Shown: in pieces, positions 59,113 through 64,000 of the stretch
How the letters are laid out: every line of letters begins with the position of its first letter
Position numbering within the stretch: the first letter of the stretch is position 1
Notes under the pieces: generated by a model
What the model saw: only the letters and a program-made list of their open reading frames with translations
Databases searched by the model: none
Told to the model about the DNA's origin: nothing
Source of the DNA: Anaerotruncus sp. MC2020
GTDB lineage: Bacteria; Bacillota; Clostridia; Oscillospirales; Ruminococcaceae
Assembly (NCBI GenBank): GCA_000701945.1
Contig: KL370840.1
Coordinates: forward strand, 1,144,709-1,208,708
Length of the DNA stretch: 64,000 nt
Direction: 5' to 3'
Program-made: the position numbers and the translations under genes

Positions 59113-59227
59113 TATGCGGATAACTGATGTTAATAACAGTCCCCCTGAACTACTATGGTTCAGGGGGATTTTTTATGTCTGGAATTGGTCATTTTACTGG
59201 TCTGATAGCGGTATAGGTGTAATCAGT
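59113..59227 (+). repeat. 115-bp direct repeat, right copy
   Basis: Second copy of the sequence at 51861-51974, in the same orientation, with the same embedded terminator hairpin. The two copies bound 7.3 kb. Confidence 0.9.
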
Positions 59228-59256
59228 ACAGAGAAATGTAACCTGTACATCAACAA

Positions 59257-59293
59257 AAAGCCCTTACAGTTTTGAACTGTAAGAGCTTTTTTA
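59257..59293 (-). terminator. Terminator of the MBL-fold gene
   Basis: CTTACAGTT and AACTGTAAG with a TTG loop, extended by AGC/GCT; on the minus strand TTTTTG follows. Confidence 0.83.
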
Positions 59294-60103
59294 TTATAGT
59301 ATTTCTTCTCCGCTGTGCAGAGCAATGAGCTTATCTCCCATTATATCTTTCATCATCTCGAATGCAGGAATGCCCGTGCAATGTCCGCTGTAAAATACGG
59401 TAGCAAGCTGTGAAAGCTCCTGCGATGTCTGAATGATGACTGCTTTTTCTTCCTCGGTGTGCTCGCCCTCACGCTTCATCATGTGGAATCCTGTGATAAC
59501 ATAATCGGGATAGCTGTCAAACAGTTCCTTGTATCGGTCAAAGATATTGAGTATGCCGTTATGAGCGCAGCCCGACAGAAGCCAGCGCTTACCGTTTTGT
59601 GTGATAACAAGACATTGCTCGTGGCAGAAATCGTCCTCGACTTTTTTGCCGTTTTTTATACAAGACAGCTTTTTGTTCCCCTGTGGATAACAACGCCTGC
59701 CGGTGATACCACTGAACAGGAATAATTCATCGTCAAGCTGAATATCGCCGTCTGCAAACTTAACATTCGGCAGTTTGAGTATATCCGTATCAATGCCGAT
59801 GTAGCGATCGCCGTTGAAGTGGGGCTCGGCAGCCGACTTCTGCATGATTATCTGTGCGGTATGGTTTATCTGCGAGAATGGCAGAATACCTCCCGAGTGG
59901 TCGTAGTGACCATGACTGAGTACCACCGTATCTACTGTGGACAGGTCTATGCCGAGAACTTCGGCGTTCTTCACGATTGCATCCGTCTGTCCCGTGTCAA
60001 GCAGGAGTTTATGCTTTTCTGTTTCGATATAGATGCTGAGTCCATGCTCTGCGATACAGTTTTCAGTACCGCAGGAGTTTTCTACAAGTGTGACGATTTT
60101 CAT
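59294..60103 (-). CDS. MBL-fold metallohydrolase of the dihydropterin synthase-like group
   Basis: The 269-residue protein starts MKIVTLVENSCGTENCIAEHGLSIYIE and has the metallo-beta-lactamase motif VVLSHGHYDHSGG, with further metal ligands in LSGCAHNGI and the terminal GHCTG. The layout LVEN...GLS.YIE...LLDTG.T matches the group annotated as 7,8-dihydropterin-6-methyl-4-(beta-D-ribofuranosyl)-aminobenzene-5'-phosphate synthase, although true substrates in bacteria are unknown. It overlaps the previous gene by one base and so forms one operon with the DUF134-NifX fusion. Confidence 0.8.
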   Translation of the reverse strand: MKIVTLVENSCGTENCIAEHGLSIYIETEKHKLLLDTGQTDAIVKNAEVLGIDLSTVDTVVLSHGHYDHSGGILPFSQINHTAQIIMQKSAAEPHFNGDRYIGIDTDILKLPNVKFADGDIQLDDELFLFSGITGRRCYPQGNKKLSCIKNGKKVEDDFCHEQCLVITQNGKRWLLSGCAHNGILNIFDRYKELFDSYPDYVITGFHMMKREGEHTEEEKAVIIQTSQELSQLATVFYSGHCTGIPAFEMMKDIMGDKLIALHSGEEIL

Positions 60104-60831
60104 CAGTGATTACCGCAGCTGTGACTGCCACAGCCGTGATCTCCGCAGGAATGACCTTCGCCGTGTTCATGGTGGTGGTCGCATGTAGGGTTCTCATTTT
60201 GAACAAGTGTCTGTGCAAGGAAAGCCTGTACAGCTTCATCAGCACTGCCCATATTTCCTCCGTAGAGTGCGATGCCTGCCTCCTTCATAGCCATCTGCGC
60301 ACCGCCGCCGATACCTCCGCAGATAAGAACGTCAGCCTGAGCGTTTTTCAGGAATCCTGCAAGCGCACCATGTCCTGCGCCCATTGTTCCAACTACCTGC
60401 TCGTTGATGATCTTTCCGTCAGCAACGTCATAGAGCTTGAACTGCTCTGTTCTGCCGAAATGCTGGAATATCTGTCCGTTTTCATAAGTTACTGCGATTC
60501 TCATGATACTGTTTCCTTTCTGAGTTATCTCATCTGAGATAGTGTTGTCAAGTGTGTAATTACCGCCCGAAATGATGATGCGTCTGCCCTCGACCAAAGC
60601 CTGTGCAAGCTTTTTTCTTGCCGTGTCATAAATCGCCGTGACAGTCGTTCTCGCCACGTTCATCTCCTGAGCACACTGTTCCTGCGTCTTTGACTGATAA
60701 TCTATCAGACGTATCGTTTCAAACTCATCAAGCGACATAACGACAGTATCGTTTGCTGTATCCTGATCGGGCGCAAAGCTCCAGTAATCGGGATAACAGC
60801 AGATACGGCGTGATTTCTGAGGTCTTGGCAT
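60103..60831 (-). CDS. DUF134 DNA-binding domain fused to a NifX/NifB-type cofactor domain
   Basis: The 242-residue protein has an N-terminal DUF134 helix-turn-helix domain (1-100; MPRPQKSRRICCYPDYWSFAP, SLDEFETIRLIDYQSKTQEQCAQEMNVARTTVTAIYDTARKKLAQ) and a C-terminal dinitrogenase iron-molybdenum cofactor domain (110-215; IAVTYENGQIFQHFGRTEQFKLYDV, DVLICGGIGGGAQMAM), ending in a His/Cys-rich tail (CDHHHEHGEGHSCGDHGCGSHSCGNH in short pieces). The two domains are usually separate genes; here they are joined, with a possible internal start at the MRIAV methionine. It may sense a metal or metal cluster and regulate the promoters just upstream. Confidence 0.82.
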   Translation of the reverse strand: MPRPQKSRRICCYPDYWSFAPDQDTANDTVVMSLDEFETIRLIDYQSKTQEQCAQEMNVARTTVTAIYDTARKKLAQALVEGRRIIISGGNYTLDNTISDEITQKGNSIMRIAVTYENGQIFQHFGRTEQFKLYDVADGKIINEQVVGTMGAGHGALAGFLKNAQADVLICGGIGGGAQMAMKEAGIALYGGNMGSADEAVQAFLAQTLVQNENPTCDHHHEHGEGHSCGDHGCGSHSCGNH

Positions 60832-60848
60832 ATCAGCATCCCCTTTCT

Positions 60849-60888
60849 GACTTATGTCGATTATAACACATTTATCGACTTATGTCAA
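60849..60888 (-). promoter_or_regulatory. Promoter of the DUF134-NifX operon with two GACATAAGTC operators
   Basis: On the minus strand TTGACA (60883-60888) and TATAAT (60860-60865) have a 17-base spacer. GACATAAGTC occurs at 60877-60886, overlapping the -35, and again at 60849-60858, just after the -10. The 28-base spacing puts both sites on nearly one face of the helix. Autoregulation by the DUF134 domain is the likely reading. Confidence 0.75.
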
Positions 60889-60912
60889 GTATATTCTTGG
60901 CGTTTTCGGATA

Positions 60913-60941
60913 TTGACTGATATTGCTTCATTTGGTATAAT
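60913..60941 (+). promoter_or_regulatory. Promoter of the chromate transporter pair
   Basis: TTGACT at 60913-60918 and TATAAT at 60936-60941 with a 17-base spacer, diverging from the DUF134 promoter. Confidence 0.8.
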
Positions 60942-60961
60942 TCTTCTGTAGGAGTGATATT

Positions 60962-61519
60962 GTGAATAAGAATCTTGAATTGTTCCTGACCTTTATGAAG
61001 ATCGGAGCATTTACATTTGGCGGCGGTTATGCGATGATACCGCTGATACAGCGCGAGGTCTGTGATAATAAGCATTGGCTGAATGAGGATGATATACTTG
61101 AAGTTGTTGCGATAGCAGAATCAACACCGGGTCCGGTTGCGATCAACGCTGCTACCTTTGTCGGCAGCCGTACCGCCGGAACGCTCGGTGCTGTCTGCGC
61201 AACGCTGGGTGTTGTTCTTCCGTCGTTTCTGATAATATCCATGATCTCCTCTGTTCTGAAAGCCTTTCAGGAGTCAAGAGCCGTGCAGTATGCCTTTATG
61301 GGTATCCGTGCAGGTGTTCTTGCATTGATACTCAAAGCGGTATATACCATGTACATGGCGACTAAAAAACACGCTGTTTCCTATGTTATCATGGCAGCGG
61401 CATTGGTGCTGACAGCTTTTCTGAAAATAGATGCGGTGTTCGTGATCATTGGCTGTGCAATATTCGGGCTTATATGGTCGCTGATATTCAGAAAGGAGCA
61501 GAGCGATGATATGGATTGA
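60962..61519 (+). CDS. Chromate transporter family protein, first half
   Basis: The GTG start at 60962 follows AGGAGTGATATT. The 185-residue protein is a short-chain CHR (ChrA-like) protein: FLTFMKIGAFTFGGGYAMIPLIQREV, ESTPGPVAINAATFVGSRTAG and LGVVLPSFLIISMI are its motifs, with about five to six TM segments. Paired short CHR proteins act together; the transported anion may be chromate or another oxyanion and is not known here. It overlaps the next gene by 14 bases. Confidence 0.88.
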   Translation: MNKNLELFLTFMKIGAFTFGGGYAMIPLIQREVCDNKHWLNEDDILEVVAIAESTPGPVAINAATFVGSRTAGTLGAVCATLGVVLPSFLIISMISSVLKAFQESRAVQYAFMGIRAGVLALILKAVYTMYMATKKHAVSYVIMAAALVLTAFLKIDAVFVIIGCAIFGLIWSLIFRKEQSDDMD

Positions 61520-62072
61520 GCTGTTTCTGACCTTCCTGAAGATCGGTGCGTTTACGTTCGGCGGCGGATATGCAATGCTTCCTCTGATACAGAGCGAAGT
61601 CGAGCGTCACGGCTGGCTTACGCAGGCAGAGGTCGTGGATTTCATTGCTGTAAGTGAAAGCACACCGGGGCCGCTGGCGATCAATATGGCTACATTCATC
61701 GGCATCCGCACCGGCGGAGTGCTTGGTGCTGTTTGTGCAACACTCGGAGTAGTTCTGCCGTCCTTTGTGATTATCCTGATCGTAGCGAAGTTTTATGAAA
61801 AGTTCCGCAAGAGCCGTGCTGTTGATGGTGTGATGTACGGTCTGCGTCCTGCTGTGATAGGGCTTATCGGTGCAGCATTCCTGTCTGTGGGAATGACGGT
61901 TTTCTTTCCAAACGGTTTACAGACCACTGTTTTTTCAGGTGCTGGCTTTTGGTTATCACTTGCAATATTCGTTATTGGTGCAGTGCTTGCTTTCAAGAAA
62001 CTGCACCCGATAGCGATCATAGGCATTTCTGCTGTTATCGGCATAGTGGCAGGATATGGACTTGGATTATAA
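61506..62072 (+). CDS. Chromate transporter family protein, second half
   Basis: The 188-residue protein starts MIWIELFLTFLKIGAFTFGGGYAMLPLIQSEV and repeats the same motifs (ESTPGPLAINMATFIGIRTGG, LGVVLPSFVIIL). It is clearly a paralogue of its partner. In short-chain pairs the two proteins have opposite membrane orientation. Confidence 0.88.
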   Translation: MIWIELFLTFLKIGAFTFGGGYAMLPLIQSEVERHGWLTQAEVVDFIAVSESTPGPLAINMATFIGIRTGGVLGAVCATLGVVLPSFVIILIVAKFYEKFRKSRAVDGVMYGLRPAVIGLIGAAFLSVGMTVFFPNGLQTTVFSGAGFWLSLAIFVIGAVLAFKKLHPIAIIGISAVIGIVAGYGLGL

Positions 62073-62091
62073 TAGAATTTAGAAAAACATA

Positions 62092-62128
62092 TTGACATTT
62101 TTCTATGTATATGATATAATATAGAAAA
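62092..62128 (+). promoter_or_regulatory. Promoter and operator of the ArsR gene
   Basis: TTGACA at 62092-62097 and TATAAT at 62115-62120, 17-base spacer. A perfect dyad TTTTCTAT (62099-62106) and ATAGAAAA (62121-62128) brackets the -10 box, the usual place for an ArsR operator. Confidence 0.8.
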
Positions 62129-62149
62129 TTTTCAATGTGAGGTGACAAC

Positions 62150-62458
62150 GTGGAATTATCAAATAAGCAGATCACGGTAATATTCAAAGCCCTGTGTGAT
62201 GAAAACAGAGTTCAGATATTCAGAATCCTGCAAAACGGCGAACTATGCGCCTGTCATCTTCTTGAGGAGCTTCACCTGAGTCAACCGACACTCTCTCACC
62301 ATATGAAGGTGCTCTGCGACAGCGGACTTGTGGTCGGTAGAAAAGATGGCAAGTGGATGCACTACTCTATTTCGCAGAAAGGTGCTAAGATAGCTATGGA
62401 CTGCCTGAAAGAGATAACAGCAGTAACTGAAAATGATTGTGAATGCTGCAATAAATAA
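62150..62458 (+). CDS. ArsR family repressor
   Basis: The GTG start follows GTGAGGTGACAAC. The 102-residue protein has the winged helix FKALCDENRVQIFRILQNGELCACHLLEELHLSQPTLSHHMKVLCDSGLV in short segments, with the alpha3 metal/metalloid site ELCACHLLE and a C-terminal CECCNK. The CXC arrangement is like ArsR of the As(III) type. It probably represses its own promoter through the TTTTCTAT dyad; the downstream C_GCAxxG gene is broken. Confidence 0.87.
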   Translation: MELSNKQITVIFKALCDENRVQIFRILQNGELCACHLLEELHLSQPTLSHHMKVLCDSGLVVGRKDGKWMHYSISQKGAKIAMDCLKEITAVTENDCECCNK

Positions 62459-62483
62459 GCCGTATGACCATACGGCTTTAAAC
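62457..62483 (+). terminator. Hairpin after the ArsR gene
   Basis: AGCCGTATG and CATACGGCT form a 9-bp stem with an ACC loop, followed by TTTA. Confidence 0.65.
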
Positions 62484-62532
62484 AGCGGAAACAAATCGAT
62501 ACATCTAAATATAACAATTGGAGGATAAGAAA

Positions 62533-62700
62533 ATGGATAATGTTTCAAAAGCAGTACAGTATTATGAAAATGGCTATATGTGTTCGCAGGCGGTATTTGC
62601 TGCGTTTGCGGAGGAGTTCGGCATTACCGAAAAACAGGCATTCCAGATAGGTGCTTGTTTCGGCGGAGGAATGTGCAAGGGAGAAGTCTGCGGCGCTTGA
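62533..62700 (+). pseudogene. C_GCAxxG_C_C family protein, truncated by an IS junction
   Basis: The frame starts MDNVSKAVQYYENGYMCSQAVFAAFAEEFG after TGGAGGATAAGAAA and continues through GACFGGGMCKGEVCGA, the opening of the C_GCAxxG_C_C redox protein family, then stops. Intact members are about 120-150 residues with further Cys. The stop falls exactly where transposase sequence begins on the other strand. Confidence 0.75.
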
Positions 62701-63394
62701 CTCCGCGATTTTTCAGCTCATTCAGAACGCCGAGCCAGTATTTGGCGCTCTCGTTTTCACCGATATGTATTGAAAGGACTTCCTTGTGACCAGTCATGCT
62801 GACAGCCAGGATCACATACGCGGCAAGCTTTCTGATTTGTCCGTTATCGCGTACTGAGAAGTGTACTGCATCGATAAATACTATCGGATATACTTCGTCC
62901 AATGGGCGTTTCTGCCAGTCCTCTATCTGTGGTAAAAGGCGGTCTGTGATATCTGATACCATACCGTCGCTGACTTCAAAGCCGTAGATATCTTCGATAG
63001 TTTCGCTTATCTGGCGTGTGGTCATTCCTTTAGCATACAGAGCAATTATCTTCTGCTCAATGCCTGAGATATCCTTTTGACGCTTCTTTACGACTTTTGG
63101 CTCAAAACTGCCGTCACGATCCTGCGGTACTTCTATTTAAGTTTCTCCGAAGTTTCCGCGAATCTTCCTGGTTTTCTTACCATTACGAGAGTCGGGATTG
63201 TCGGAACGCTCATATTCCTGATATCCAAGATGCTCGTCCATTTCGGATTCAAGCATTTCCTGTATAGTCCCTCCGAGAAGGTCTTTTAAGGCATCCTCAA
63301 TATCCTTAGCCGACTTAATGTCGTATTCCTCAAGCAGCATTCCTATGATGTTCTTCTTGCCCTCGCTCATTGGTTCTCTTTTTCTTCTTGCCAT
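62696..63394 (-). pseudogene. IS256-family transposase, copy B: nonsense codon and missing C-terminal half
   Basis: The gene starts MARRKREPMSEGKKNIIGMLLEEYD at 63394. The DNA-binding part (GTIQEMLESEMDEHLGYQEYERS) and the first part of the catalytic core (VFIDAVHFSVRDNG with the first catalytic Asp) are seen. An in-frame TAA at 63137-63139 interrupts it at GNFGET/IEVPQDRDG, and similarity ends at ELKNRGVK near 62696. The second Asp and the Glu of the DDE triad are missing, so it cannot be active. Confidence 0.85.
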
Positions 63395-63408
63395 AAAAAA
63401 TCAGCCTC

Positions 63409-63436
63409 CTGTGATATTAATTCTATTTTATCACAG
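63409..63436. repeat. Imperfect palindrome between the two IS copies
   Basis: CTGTGATA and TATCACAG enclose 12 bases in the 83-base gap between the end of transposase copy A and the start of copy B. It may be part of a terminal inverted repeat or of the transposase leader. AGACTGTAAAAAATCAGTC lies just beside it. Confidence 0.4.
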
Positions 63437-63477
63437 TTGACTGATTTTTTACAGTCTTTTTTTCAGAGGCTCAAATG

Positions 63478-64000
63478 TTATTCAGGTATCCTGTCACCGT
63501 AGTAGATCACAAGCTGAGCGTAGATGCTGCTCCAGTCCTGACGGCGGCCAGTCCATTTTTTCGTGATGTCCTTCATAGCCGGATACAGCATCTTGAAAAG
63601 GCTGTCATCTGTCGGAAATACGTACTTGGCTTTCGTGACCTTCTTCAGCTGGCGATTGAAGCCTTCTATGGTATTGGTCGTATAGATCAGCTTTCTCAGT
63701 TCCTGAGGGAACTTGAAATATGTGCTGAGATTAGGCCAGTTTTCGTACCAGGACTTTGATATTTTGGGATATTTGCTGTCCCAGGCCGCAGCAAAAGCCT
63801 CAAGAGCATCCAGAGCAGCTTCCTCGTCTACTGCGGTATAGACTTTTTCAGGTCAGCCATAAGAGCTTTTAGATCTTTGTAAGAGACGTATTTGCTGGAA
63901 TTTCTGAGCTGATGGATTATGCAGTTCTGGATATCAGTTTTCGGAAATACAGCTTCTATAGCCTGAGAGAAGCCTGCCAGATTATCTGTGCAGGCGATAA
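63478..64000 (-). pseudogene. IS256-family transposase, copy A: C-terminal half, frameshifted, runs off the window
   Basis: The minus strand from the right edge reads IACTDNLAGFSQAIEAVFPK (second catalytic Asp) and CIIHQLRNSSKYVSYKDLKAL, then after a frame change near 63845 VDEEAALDALEAFAAAWDSK, YENWPNLSTYFKFPQELRKL, TNTIEGFNRQLKKV (catalytic Glu) and WTGRRQDWSSIY before the stop. The frame change falls in a run of five A, one fewer than needed. Its 5' part lies outside the window. Confidence 0.83.

Noticed and set aside
62624..63139. Reading the stop in the transposase as a programmed recoding site
   Set aside because: There is no slippery sequence at the TAA, IS256 transposases are normally single frames, and the gene also lacks its C-terminal half, so a nonsense mutation is simpler.
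63835..63855. The A-run frame change in copy A as a programmed frameshift
   Set aside because: The run has only five A and the family does not use frameshifting; a decayed copy next to another decayed copy is more likely.

Overview
The window looks like the chromosome of a Gram-positive, Ruminococcus-like member of the Oscillospiraceae (Clostridia). The evidence is a cellulose-degrading gene set (GH5 endoglucanase, GH94 cellobiose phosphorylase, two secreted proteins with dockerin domains), a catabolic-type pyruvate phosphate dikinase, a Firmicutes-type L10 leader, sporulation genes of the ylbJ and yqfCD type, many lipoproteins with Thr-rich linkers, and near-perfect TTGACA-17-TATAAT promoters. 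The core genes are rich in GC and CTC codons. From about 51.8 kb to the right end the sequence becomes more AT-rich and codon use changes, as expected for acquired DNA.

Layout, core part (1-51.7 kb). A GH25 lysozyme (cut by the window edge), a small membrane protein and a PHP-type phosphatase are followed by a CNNM/CorC transporter with a long structured leader. A leftward five-gene operon (10.4 to 5.0 kb) holds a membrane protein, a D-2-hydroxyacid dehydrogenase, proB, proA and a TolA-like repeat protein. Then come rny, a dockerin-bearing M6-like peptidase, an O-antigen-ligase-like protein, tRNA-Leu(GAG), the L10 leader with rplJ-rplL, and a dockerin-CAP protein. A leftward operon follows: polA, rimI, tsaD and two paralogous lipoproteins. 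Next are an ECF S component, the GH5 and GH94 genes (cellulose cleavage, then phosphorolysis of cellobiose), an ArsR regulator, a CPBP protease and tadA, ylbJ divergent from yqfC-yqfD, a lipoprotein and a wall-anchored-looking protein, mfd-pth, a two-component system, rmuC and ppdK.

Layout, accessory part (51.8-64 kb). Two 115-bp direct repeats (51861 and 59113) bracket 7.3 kb of genes: a decayed DUF3990-type toxin-antitoxin locus, a DUF5131 (phage Gp37/Gp68) protein next to mutM, a YwnB/YwnA (NAD(P)-binding and Rrf2) pair with a two-operator promoter, and a four-gene operon of an unknown protein, a flavin/4Fe-4S protein, a zinc macrodomain and a class M sirtuin. The right repeat cuts a flavin reductase gene. 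Beyond it lie an MBL-fold hydrolase, a DUF134-NifX fusion, a split chromate transporter, an ArsR repressor, a C_GCAxxG protein truncated by an IS junction, and two defective IS256-family transposases head to tail.

The most interesting items are the macrodomain/sirtuin redox operon without its usual lipoylation partners, the dispersed multi-hairpin elements whose stems co-vary between copies, and a promoter-terminator bracketed transcript with no recognisable coding content at about 42.8-43.2 kb.
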